Below are positions 55,604 through 64,000 of a stretch of 64,000 nucleotides of DNA, piece after piece. The DNA comes from Spodoptera frugiperda. Its lineage: Eukaryota > Arthropoda > Insecta > Lepidoptera > Noctuidae. The notes under the pieces were generated by a model. It searched no databases and was not told the origin of the DNA. It saw nothing but the letters and a program-made list of their open reading frames with translations. Within the stretch, counting starts at the first letter, position 1, and every line of letters starts with the position of its first letter. The DNA is taken from positions 1,612,001 to 1,676,000 of the forward strand of contig NC_064217.1 in the NCBI RefSeq assembly GCF_023101765.2, written 5' to 3'. The translations under genes and the position numbers were made by a program.

Positions 55604-56577
55604 CTAGGGGAGTCTTCATAACCTTGACCACGGCAATTTGTTCGCTATAAGTTATTGCCTTGTGTAACTAAGTTATAAAATACGAGCATTCTAGAAGATC
55701 GTTAGTAAAAAGAAGATTTGTGTTAAACCAGTATTTTTGTCCGACAAAACCTAAGAGGATTACGGATTTTATTAATTTATAGTCGTATGATTTAATATTC
55801 TACAATTATGTTTTTGCTGAACCTTTTTCAGTAGACATATTTTGTTTGAATTGAATATGTGAGAAAGAATGGCTGAAACGTTTTTAGGGGATTAGCTTGA
55901 ACAGTTTAGATCGTCCGAAATTATAAAATTTGAATAGTAAGGACATTTTCTCTTTCTTTATGTCTTTAATGTATTAAATTGATGAAACGAAATTGAATAA
56001 AATATTAAAATGTTTTATGATTCCAGTTACATCAAATTAATTCAAATAAATAATGTATTTTATATTCAATGTCACAGTAACCCGAAGGTTTATTTTCATA
56101 TGTGTGAAGTGCGAAACCTACGAAGGATAAATACTAATGAGATTGTTTCCGAGTTATATGTACTTTGTAAAAGTATTTAGACACTACTGAAGACCGGTGA
56201 AGGAAAACATCGTGATGAAACTTCGGTTTATAATTTCGAATTATACGTTTAAAATCGCCAACCCACATTCAGCAAGCGTGTAGATTAATAGTCAAATCTT
56301 TGGTCAGCAGTAGCCACTTATAGGCTATTGATGGGTGTGTGATCTAATGTTTTTTGTAATATCTACGTATGACATAGGTACGTATAATACTAGAAACAGA
56401 ATAAAAAATGTCACAAGATATTATAAACATCTACATTTAATATTGCACAATTATATGTTGATATGTTTCTTAATAAACGTTAAAGTTTCTTATTTATAAA
56501 GTTCAAATCACCTTGGTATCACTTTGCAAAACTTGGAAATATCTTCAAAGTCAAATATTTATAGATTTTAATAATAT
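55604..56577. other. AT-rich stretch, nothing recognised
   Basis: No gene or repeat recognised. Confidence 0.5.
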
Positions 56578-56797
56578 TGAATAGTGTTCGGTTAGTAGTA
56601 ACTATCAAAAATAATTTTATTGTAACTTTCGTGAGACATACTAAATTAATTATTATGTTATCGGCCTACTCACGTATTTGTTTGACGAGGAACTCATGTC
56701 CCTAACGCTACGATTTTTTTTTGTCATTTTGATGTTTTTTTAGATTTTTTTGCAGTTTTATTGTAACTTTCGTGAGACATAATAATTAATCAAAAAT
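56578..56797 (+). repeat. TIR-bearing repeat (39.3/44.7-kb family), two left ends
   Basis: TTTTATTGTAACTTTCGTGA, GACATACTAAATTAATTATT and ATGTTATCGGCCTACTCACG at 56.61-56.69 kb, followed by a T-rich segment. Then TTTTATTGTAACTTTCGTGA, GACATAATAATTAATC occurs again. The outer end is thus duplicated in the same direction. Confidence 0.65.
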
Positions 56798-57179
56798 GAT
56801 ATTTAAAATAATTACCTATATATCTGTCAAAATATTTTAAGAGATATTGTTACTTATACGAGTACCTACATACTCATAACAGTAAGGGCAACGGTAATCA
56901 TACATGTTTATGTGTATTGTCACATAAACACAATAGGGACTTTTTAGCGTAAGTGCCATATTTGGGGAGCTCTTTTCTCTGAATATACTGACGCAATTAA
57001 ACAATATATTACAATGTTACCACCGCGCTCATCTATTATTACAACCATATTTAGGCTTGTAAGCTTTGTCACTGATACTAGCATGAAAATGGTAATATTC
57101 CTTTATTATAGTCTCAAAAATTTTTTTAAATCACTATCGCCTTCAATTTTCTTTTCCGCCTGCATTCAGTAGTCAATCA
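56798..57179. other. AT-rich stretch, nothing recognised
   Basis: No gene or repeat recognised. Confidence 0.5.
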
Positions 57180-57356
57180 TAAGTCAGGTAATATATCTAC
57201 CTAAACCTTCTCCCAAGTCTGAAAAATACTTTGCTGAAATTACATCTTAATCTATTCAGCTTAACGCAAGATAATCGCGCACATACATACGTGAATACAT
57301 ACATGCACACAGGTCAAATTTAGAACCTCCTTTTTTCGAACTCAATTAAAAAACAA
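57180..57356 (-). repeat. CGACTTC-type interspersed repeat
   Basis: Minus strand: GAGTTCGAAAAAAGGAGGTT, CTAAATTTGACCTGTGTGC, GCGCGATTATCTTGCG and GTATTTTTCAGACTTGGG. Same order as at 21.46 kb, where it is on the plus strand. Confidence 0.6.
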
Positions 57357-57688
57357 AACAAATGATTCTCAAATACCTCTTACCAAGCAAGATAAAGCTG
57401 ACAATAAACAGTTACACAGAAATATACAACTTTCAATAACTCCGTAATTATTTGGAATACAATAAAATCGGGGTTTCACGTCACGCACCAATAAATAGAC
57501 TTTTGTACAAAGTTCGAGAACATTCTGTGCCAAAATCGTTTATCCGTGTTTAGGAGTACTAAACGATGTTTTATTTTTGTTTTCTTCGAGTACTGTTTAG
57601 GTGGTCGGTTTATTAGTTTTGGTATTATTTGATTATATTTCGGATTTATTAGTTTTTGTGTTGGGGTCCAGTAAGGCTGATCCCTCGT
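57357..57688. other. AT-rich stretch, nothing recognised
   Basis: A minus-strand 77-codon frame (57,476-57,709) ends in the next repeat; unrecognised. Confidence 0.45.
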
Positions 57689-57799
57689 GTAGGGGGGAAA
57701 ATCACTCAATTACTTCTACCGCTTTGGATGAGACGAGAGAGTGTCAGATTCTATCTTACTGACTAAAAACCACCCTGTTTCTATTCCTGCTTCGACCCG
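57689..57799 (-). repeat. R1-tailed SINE-like element, left half of a head-to-head pair
   Basis: Minus strand: CCGGGTCGAAGCAGGAAT, AGAAACAGGGTGGTTTTTAG, TCAGTAAGATAGAATCTGAC, and a tail ending GATTTTCCCCCCTA. The extreme head is missing or shared with the right copy. Confidence 0.75.
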
Positions 57800-57912
57800 G
57801 AGCTGCGGACGACCTAACGGGTTACCAGTGCTTCGTACTAAGACTCTGACACTATATCTCGTCTCACCCAAGGCTGGAGAAGTCATTGAAAGATTTCTGT
57901 CCTCTTAAAGAA
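57800..57912 (+). repeat. R1-tailed SINE-like element, right half of a head-to-head pair
   Basis: AGCTGCGGACGACCTAACGG, GTTACCAGTGCTTCG, then (after a deletion of the GGTGGTTTTT part) ACTAAGACTCTGACAC, CTCACCCAAGGCTGGAG and AAGTCATTGAAAGATTT with an A-rich end. Confidence 0.75.
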
Positions 57913-58168
57913 AGGCGGGGTTTTCTGTTGGCGTTGTATCATTTCATTCTTTCAAAGTAAAGTAAATGATGAAAGAAGAGAAGTATAATCTTGTTCTGCG
58001 CAAAACAATTTCGTAAGTTTTTGTTCTAAGAACCATACGAGGGCGTAAAAATACTAGAACCCACGCTATTATTAAAAACTAATGAATTCTGAGGAATTTG
58101 AAAGCTAGTTGCAGATGTTTTGAACTCAATCCTTTACACTTCTTAATCTACAAAACAATTTTTCTGTT

Positions 58169-58326
58169 TAATTATAACTTTCGTGAGACATATACTAAAT
58201 TAATTATTATGTTATCGGCTTACTTACGTAACTGTTTGACAAGGTACTCGACAAGTTTCAAGCCTTATTAGAGGCTCATATTCATGAGCAGCAGCATGCT
58301 CAGAATAAACCGATAACATGATAATG
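58169..58326 (+). repeat. TIR-bearing repeat with intact R1-type target site
   Basis: TTATCGGCTTACTTACGTAA near the left end mirrors AATAAACCGATAACATGATA near the right. Between them GAGGCTCATATTCATGAGC is uninterrupted; this is the sequence in which the R1-clade LINE sits at 39.4 kb. The copy is flanked by AATTTTTCTGTT at 58,157-58,168 and 58,327-58,338. Confidence 0.7.
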
Positions 58327-58618
58327 AATTTTTCTGTTCGTCAATTTGGCATTACAAATCATCTACATCGACTTGTTTATTCGTTCAGGTAATTCGATTA
58401 CAAAAGCTATTTTTAGTATTAATATTGGTTTTGATGAGACACGTAAGTGCAGTGACCTTATAACCTGCTTAGACAATAAATCAACCGTGATTGTAGCGTG
58501 GGTTGTATAAATGTCGAGACGGGTGACTAATGTCTATGTGTCTACGTCTGGTATTAAGATTTTTGTCATTAAGACATCGCCATTAACCAAGGTTCTGGAT
58601 TAGTGGTTAATATACAGT

Positions 58619-58888
58619 ATGAGAGGGCCATGCTTCGGCACGAATGGGCCAGCTCGACAGGAGTGACACGGTTTCACAGAAAACCGGCGTGAAATAACGC
58701 TTGCATTCTATGAGTGAGGTTACTGGAGGCCCAATTACCCCCCTTCCCAATCCTTAATTCCTCAACAACCCTTACATTCCTAACGCACTTGTAACGCCAC
58801 TGATATTTCGTGTGAGTCCATGAGCGGCGGCGATTGCTTACATCAAGTGATCCATATGCTCGTTTGCCGGCTTATACCATAAAAAAAG
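58619..58888 (+). repeat. Composite jockey-derived repeat, full length
   Basis: GAGAGGGCCATGCTTCGGCA, CGAATGGGCC, TTTCACAGAAAACCGGCG, TGAAATAACGC and GAGTGAGGTTACTGGAGGCC (jockey-leader part). Then CCTAACGCACTTGTAACGCC, GCGGCGGCGATTGC, CATATGCTCGTTTGCCGGC and an A7 tail. Confidence 0.85.
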
Positions 58889-59740
58889 ATTCAGATACCT
58901 ACAGAAATTAAAAAAATATCAAATGTATCAGGAGTAGATATTATTTTGATTTGGTTTCTTTAGACAGACTGACGCACAATTCATTTTGACCTTTCATAAA
59001 TGTCTAATTAAGGTTCAATTGAAATAAATGCTGTGATTTTGACTTTGAAAATGATGTAGTTGGTGAACTAAGTTTTGAAATTTAATTGATGCTCGTTATC
59101 ATAAACTCATTATCACTGGCCCGGCAACGGTAGAAGAATAAAAAAATAAATGTTTTGTTAGTTACACTTAGGTACAATCACTTAATGGCGTCGAGCTATT
59201 ATTAAACAAACAAAGTGTCTAGAATGGCTAATTTCTATAAAAAATTCAGAGCTTTTAAAATAAATTCTAGAAATTCAAACGAGAGTGCCTTTCGAAAACC
59301 ATCACCTATACTAAATTTTAAATGTAAAGCATCTCAATATTAGACATTCTGTTGCGAGGGCGCTTCGGTCCTAAATATTTTTCCGAAAACAACAATGTGA
59401 TTGAATTCAGACTTTATTTTAAGGAGCTGAAGGTTCAATTTGAAAATTGTCAATAACGGGTTGAGGAGAACGGGTGATTATGTAAATAATGCTGTAATGA
59501 CGTCATCATGGGTCATGTCGTTTGCCTTGATGTGAGGAGGCGATATAATAAAATCTGAAATGTGTTGGTCCTGGAATTTCGAGTGAAAGACATTAATATT
59601 GTAGAATATTGTTGAACTTATTGGCATAATGAGGATAGTTTTAGACAATATTGACCATTATAGTAGGTAGCCCTTAGATATATCTGACTTTTGCTAACAT
59701 TTCATGCGTAATATCTTTGACTTGCTGCGATTGTTTGATG
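58889..59740. other. AT-rich stretch, nothing recognised
   Basis: No gene or repeat recognised. Confidence 0.5.
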
Positions 59741-60023
59741 TTATAAGCCGGTAAACGAGCAGAATCACCTAATAGTAAGCAATTGCCGCCGTCCATGGAC
59801 ACCCGACACACCAGACAGGTTATAAGTGTGTTTTCAGCCTTTTGGGGCTAGGAATTTAAGGGTTTGGGGTTTTGGAAAATTGGGAAGATTAATATAGACT
59901 CCGGTAACCTCACTTATACAACGAAAATGTACAACGTAAGCGTTGTTTCACGTAGGTTTTCAGTGAGGCCTTGGTATCACTCAGGTCGAGCTGGCCCAAT
60001 GTTTCGAAGCATGACTCTCCCAC
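59741..60023 (-). repeat. Composite jockey-derived repeat, full length
   Basis: Minus strand: GTGGGAGAGTCATGCTTCG, CCAGCTCGACCTGAGTGAT, ACCAAGGCCTCACTGAAAAC, TACGTGAAACAACGCTTACG, AAAAGGCTGAAAACACAC, GTCCATGGACGGCGGCAAT and CTGCTCGTTTACCGGCTTA. All blocks of the family are in order. Confidence 0.85.
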
Positions 60024-60501
60024 TATAAATACATGGAAAGCTGCGATCTGTAATCAATATATCTTGAAAAGTATTTATTTCCACCAGAAAAAAGAAAATA
60101 CGTGTGTAATGTTTTAAAATAATCTACAAGACGGACATTAAAATAAAAAATTAGTCATCTACCCAATTATAATAATAACATTTACTACTAAAGCTGCAAA
60201 AGCGACGTTAAGAATGGTAATCAGAAATAGGGAATACAATCTATCTTCCTCGAATATATCAGTTGATGTTTGAAGGCAGAGTAACAATATCGTTTAGCTT
60301 CAATTACTACTCTAAATTGAGGTATTTTCCCGGTATATTGACGAACAATGCATTGTTAGGTGAAATAGATACTAGACATATTTGTATAAACCATAGCTTA
60401 TACTTGGAATGAATAGAAGCTTATCAATACTAAGAATATTGTTTTATGAGGTTAGAAATCCAAATTCAATGAGATTATATTTTTATAATAACTATCGTGA
60501 G
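60024..60501. other. AT-rich stretch, one shared string
   Basis: Holds the second copy of the 28-bp string seen at 26.51 kb (60,119-60,146). Otherwise nothing recognised. Confidence 0.45.
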
Positions 60502-60690
60502 ACGTTACTCCTTTTAACTCCGGAGGGGTAGTCAGAGGTGTACATTATGGAACGTAATGCCACTGTACAATGTACACCCACTTTTCAAAATGTATGTTGT
60601 AAGTCCCATGTAATAGGGAGTAAGCCTATATTCATATACCGGGCACATTTCCAGACTCCATGCTACTACTGAGAAATCACGTCCCTCTGT
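60502..60690 (-). repeat. tRNA-derived SINE (family A) body
   Basis: Minus strand: GGAGTCTGGAAATGTGCCCG, GTATATGAATATAGGC, CCCTATTACATGGGACTTAC, GAAAAGTGGGTGTACATTG, GTGGCATTACGTTCC, TGTACACCTCTGAC and CTCCGGAGTTAAAAGGAG. The tRNA head is missing. Confidence 0.78.
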
Positions 60691-61352
60691 GACTCGAAAC
60701 TAGTAGAGCTTTTCTCTTTTAATTTTCGTAAGTAAACTGTGATTTTTAGTTAAGATTAAATTTTGTGGAACAGCTATTCCCTATACCTGGCATATTTTAT
60801 ATCTTCTTACTTATGCAGTAAGTTACTAAGCAGAAACAATTGAAAATTATTTAGAATAGACTCTAAAAACATCTTATTTGAGTACAAAATCGATTACCAC
60901 ACGCGTCAAAAGAAAACGTCTGCATTTTAATTAAAAACTAAAACAATCTATAATCTATTGATTAAAATCCCCACATCCCCCGTCTTCCTCATTCAATTTT
61001 GCTCGAACCGTTACAAGAATAATTAAAAAATCATCATTCATCGTTGATGTTTTATTAATTCGATATAATGGTAACGTTGAGTCAACTGTAGCCATACAAT
61101 GAATCATCAAAAGCCGTGATTGATGTATCCTATAAATAAATTATCTTTCAACGTTGTTATGTTTAGGCTTGTTATTATGAACGAGATATTTTTCATGTTT
61201 AAATATCATTAGGTTTTATTTGTATAGATATTATATCCGATAAAATTGATACGCTGTGTTGGTTTTTATTCTATGACGATGGTGGAAGAACATTTTATTT
61301 GAAATACCTTATTTTCTCGAGTGAAATCTGCTTATTTTCCCAGAGTTTTACC
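60691..61352. other. AT-rich stretch, nothing recognised
   Basis: No gene or repeat recognised up to the jockey start. Confidence 0.5.
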
Positions 61353-61496
61353 GTGGGAGAGCCATGCTTCGGCACGAATGGGCCGGCTCGACCGGAGTAA
61401 TACCACGGCCTCACAGAAAACCGGTGTGAAACAACGTTCACGTTGTGTTTCACCGAGTGAGTGAGGGTACCGGAGGCCCACCATCCCCCCTACGTA
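61353..61496 (+). promoter_or_regulatory. Jockey 5' leader, shared with the composite repeats
   Basis: 144 bp from the element start to the first ATG. Blocks GCCATGCTTCGGCACGAATG, GGCCGGCTCGACCGGAGTAA, TACCACGGCCTCACAG, TGTGAAACAACG and GAGGGTACCGGAGGCCCA also form the heads of the composite repeats at 12.2, 22.0, 37.9, 58.6 and 59.9 kb. Jockey elements carry internal promoters in their leaders, so this segment may bring its own promoter (inference). Confidence 0.8.
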
Positions 61497-61676
61497 ATGG
61501 CGCAGTTCAACTCAATTCGATTACCCCAGGAGGGTACCAACTACACTGGAGAATCCCTCTCTGGACGTCCATACTCAGAGTTCAACCACCCTGAGCGTGG
61601 ACGTCTAGGCCGCCCCACATCGTACTCTGGGGGGGCAAAACTGCGCGCATTACAGCTCGAGGCAAGAGCAAAATAA
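61497..61676 (+). CDS. Jockey ORF segment 1: N-terminal extension
   Basis: ATG at 61,497 begins M-A-Q-F-N-S-I-R-L-P-Q-E-G-T-N-Y, a conserved start I associate with lepidopteran jockey-like proteins. A proline-rich segment follows (N-H-P-E-R-G-R-L-G-R-P). The frame ends at TAA 61,674-61,676, caused by one missing A in the AAAA run at 61,670-61,673. Without the loss it would enter the endonuclease frame directly. Confidence 0.8.
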   Translation: MAQFNSIRLPQEGTNYTGESLSGRPYSEFNHPERGRLGRPTSYSGGAKLRALQLEARAK

Positions 61677-62889
61677 CTTCGGCGCCCCCTGCCACGCTGA
61701 ATGTGGACTTCTGCAACATCAGGGGAATCCATTCCAACCTTAACGCTGTCCACTACCATCTTGAGACAGCAAAGCCCGCCTTGCTCTTTTTAACTGAGAC
61801 GCAGATATCGTCTCCGTTGGACACATCGTACCTCACCTACCCTGGGTATGGACTGGAGCATTCCTTCTTGCCTAGGGCCGGGGTATGCGTGTACATTAGA
61901 GACGATATCAGCTTTCGTCGCCTCAGAAATCTTGAAGGTAGGGACCTCTCCATCTTATGGCTGCGTGTAGATAACGACGACCACCCCCGTGTCTATGCGT
62001 GCCTATACAGGTCCCATAGTGGTGATAGCGAGACTGACCGACTCATGGAACACATCCAGACGGCTGTAGACTCTGTACAAGGGCAGATACCCTCTGCAGA
62101 AGTCGTTCTACTTGGCGATTTTAACGCCCACCACGCCGACTGGCTTGGTTCTAGTAGAACTGACCACGCGGGGAGATCTGTCCACGACCTAGCCCTTGCT
62201 TCTGGCCTGACACAGCTGGTTACCGCGCCTACGCGCATCCCAGATGTGGAAGACCAGAGGCCTTCACTGTTGGACCTTCTGCTGACCTCTCACCCGGACG
62301 GCTACAGTGTGTCCGTTGTTGCTCCCCTAGGCTCATCGGACCATTGTCTCGTCCGGAGCTCTGTATCTTGGACGCGCTCGCCGCGTCTAGAAGATGCACG
62401 TCTTCGCCGCGTATGGCACTATAGGTCGGCAGACTGGGATGGGATGCGGTCCTTTTTTGCATCCTATCCTTGGAGACAGGTTTGCTTCTTGCAGGATGAT
62501 CCCAACGCCGCTGCCGATTCTGTCGCCGATGTGGTGCTACAGGGGATGGAGCTGTTCGTCCCATCCTCTCTGGTCCCTGTCGGTGGCAGGTATCGGCCCT
62601 GGTTTGATTCGTCTTCCAGAAAGGCCTCACGCAGGAAGCGTGAAGCCTATCGAGCCTGGGCCGATGCGGTGGTGGCACGGGATGTAAATACCAGCACTTT
62701 TAAAAAGGAGTATAACTTTGCTTCCAAGTCCTTCAAAAGAGTTATTGCAGGGGCTAAGTCTCAGTACATCGGTAGAATTGGCGAGAAGCTTGAACGCCTT
62801 CCTTCGGGAACTCGTGCGTTCTGGTCGCTCGCCAAAGCTATCGAAGGCAATTTCTGCAGGCCGTCATTTCCACCTCTGCACATGGGGGG
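61673..62889 (+). CDS. Jockey ORF segment 2: AP endonuclease and linker
   Basis: Encodes the AP-type endonuclease: N-V-D-F-C-N-I-R-G (conserved Asn), F-L-T-E-T-Q (catalytic Glu), V-L-L-G-D-F-N-A-H (Asp and Asn) and S-S-D-H-C-L (Asp, His). A long basic linker to the RT follows (R-R-K-R-E-A-Y-R-A-W). It is open for about 400 codons without nonsense. At the G6 run 62,884-62,889 one extra G moves the continuing frame, and the present frame stops at 62,917. Confidence 0.9.
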
Positions 62890-62986
62890 ATTCGTTGGCT
62901 CATGGCGCAAGGGATAAAGCCCAACTTTTGGGTAAAATCTTTGCGTCCAACTCGGCACTGGATGACGGGGGCGTGGGCCGCCTGCC
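62887..62986 (+). CDS. Jockey ORF segment 3: short linker piece
   Basis: In the frame D-S-L-A-H-G-A-R-D-K-A-Q-L-L-G-K-I-F-A-S the linker just before the RT continues for about 30 codons to L-D-D-G-G. The frame is lost near the G5 run 62,967-62,971, where one base appears to be missing. Beyond that, this frame is a shadow. Confidence 0.7.
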
Positions 62987-63289
62987 GTGCCGTGGTGTGG
63001 GTGGCATATGCCAGATATCCGATTCCACCAGCGTTCGGTACGTTTGGCGCTCCTGTCCCTTGATGTCCAAAAGTCGAGTGGGCCCGACGGGATTCCACCC
63101 CTTGTGTTAAAGATGTGCGCTCCGGAGTTGGCACCAGTTTTAACACGTCTTTTTCGGCTCTCTTACTTTTTAGGCGTAGTACCGAAATCCTGGAAGACGG
63201 CCTTGGTCCACCCGATCCCTAAAAAAGGCGATCGAACAAATCCGTCCAACTACAGACCGATAGCCATAACTTCCTCTTCTCGAAAATAA
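62987..63289 (+). CDS. Jockey ORF segment 4: reverse transcriptase, N-terminal motifs
   Basis: Contains K-S-S-G-P-D-G-I-P-P-L-V-L (RT motif 1), P-K-S-W-K-T-A-L-V-H-P-I-P-K-K-G-D and N-Y-R-P-I-A-I-T-S. The frame ends at TAA 63,287-63,289 because one C seems missing in TTCCTCTTC (63,271-63,279). No ATG is needed; the listed start is the first usable codon. Confidence 0.88.
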   Translation: MPWCGWHMPDIRFHQRSVRLALLSLDVQKSSGPDGIPPLVLKMCAPELAPVLTRLFRLSYFLGVVPKSWKTALVHPIPKKGDRTNPSNYRPIAITSSSRK

Positions 63290-64000
63290 TGGAGTCCATT
63301 ATTAACTGCCAGCTCTTGCGGTACCTAGAAGATCACCAACTACTCAATGACCGACAATACGGTTTTCGTAAAGGTCGGTCGGCTGGGGATCTTCTGGTTT
63401 ACCTGACACACCGTTGGGCACAGGCGATCGAGTCTAAGGGGGAAGCGTTGGCAGTGAGCTTGGACGTGGCGAAAGCCTTCGACCGGGTCTGGCATAAAGC
63501 GCTTCTTTCGAAGCTTCCTTCCTATGGGCTTCCCGAGAAATTGTGCGAATGGGTCTCCTGCTTCCTTACAGACAGAAGCATTAAGGTCGTTGTCGACGGG
63601 GAATGCTCCGACTCTCTGTCTGTGAACGCAGGTGTCCCTCAAGGCTGCGTGCTATCACCTACCCTGTTCCTCATCCATATCAATGATATGTTGCAAATCA
63701 GCGGCATTCATTGTTATGCGGATGACAGTACAGGTGATGCCTATTATACCGGCCGCGCTAACATTTCTCGGGAAAACGTCATCGAAAGCCGAAACAGACT
63801 TGTGTCAGAAATCGAGACTTCTTTGCAGAGAATCTCAGATTGGGGTGAACTTAATCTGGTCCAGTTTAACCCTACTAAGACACAGGTCTGCGTGTTTACC
63901 GCTAAGAAACTACCGTTGGTCGTCTCACCTCAGTTTCAAAGTACCCCTCTGACTGCCTCAGCCGGTATTGGAATACTTGGCATCAACATTTCGAGCGACG
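63275..64000 (+). CDS. Jockey ORF segment 5: reverse transcriptase catalytic core, partial
   Basis: Open without a stop from 63,275 through the window end. RT motifs: G-F-R-K-G-R-S-A-G-D-L-L, S-L-D-V-A-K-A-F-D-R-V-W (first catalytic Asp), G-V-P-Q-G-C-V-L-S-P-T-L-F, C-Y-A-D-D-S-T (catalytic pair encoded at 63,715-63,726), W-G-E-L-N-L-V-Q-F-N-P-T-K-T and G-I-L-G-I-N-I. This core synthesises element cDNA at nicked DNA. The thumb, C-terminus and 3' UTR lie outside. Confidence 0.92.

Larger units (their letters stand above)
61353..64000 (+). mobile_element. Jockey-clade non-LTR retrotransposon, 5' part, runs off the window
   Basis: Begins sharply GTGGGAGAGCCATGC in AT-rich DNA and is GC-rich throughout. 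Order: a ~144-bp leader, an AP endonuclease, and a reverse transcriptase with Y-A-D-D-S-T (jockey type). There is no ORF1/Gag between leader and endonuclease, so it is either a one-ORF lineage or has lost ORF1. The reading frame changes at four places, but no catalytic motif is damaged. The 3' end, A tail and right TSD lie beyond the window. Confidence 0.9.

Noticed and set aside
57689..57912. Twin-primed (5'-inverted) single SINE insertion
   Set aside because: Both halves include the 3' region, whereas twin priming gives two largely non-overlapping segments.
62229..62678. 149-codon minus-strand ORF
   Set aside because: A shadow of the jockey endonuclease ORF.

Overview
The window is 64 kb of AT-rich, gene-poor nuclear DNA from an insect, almost certainly a moth or butterfly. 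The evidence is the repeat content: tRNA-derived SINEs, jockey-type and R1-clade non-LTR retrotransposons, Helitron-like short elements and MITE-like elements, all of kinds I associate with lepidopteran (especially noctuoid-like) genomes. Species and chromosome cannot be read from the sequence. There is no bacterial-type operon, tRNA gene, rRNA gene or CRISPR array.

Layout. 1-39.3 kb is AT-rich DNA with a dense scatter of short repeats: four SINE or SINE-like families, three Helitron-like terminal patterns, two TIR elements (2.9 and 18.6 kb), a foldback element (22.2 kb), hairpins and simple repeats. 39.3-44.7 kb is a nested locus. An almost full-length R1-clade LINE (39,410-44,363, 15-bp target duplication, A19 tail) sits inside a TIR-bearing repeat, and a short SINE-like element with its own 9-bp duplication sits just downstream. 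44.7-61.3 kb is again AT-rich with scattered repeats. It includes a hAT-type MITE (55.2 kb) and, at 47.5-49.4 kb, three exon-like open stretches that are the best candidates for a cellular gene. 61,353-64,000 is the 5' part of a jockey-clade LINE that runs off the window.

How the parts relate. The two LINEs appear to be relatives of the autonomous partners of the two most frequent short repeats. The 3' untranslated tail of the R1-clade LINE is clearly similar to the 3' half of a roughly 160-bp repeat found about 15 times. The 5' untranslated leader of the jockey element is nearly the same as the first ~130 bp of a roughly 300-bp repeat found five times. Both LINEs are open over several kb apart from single-base frame breaks, most of them in homopolymer runs. 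They are therefore either very young or carry assembly indels.

Limits. Boundaries of the older repeats are approximate, family names are from recognition only, and no database search was possible. Most small ORFs in the AT-rich DNA look like chance.
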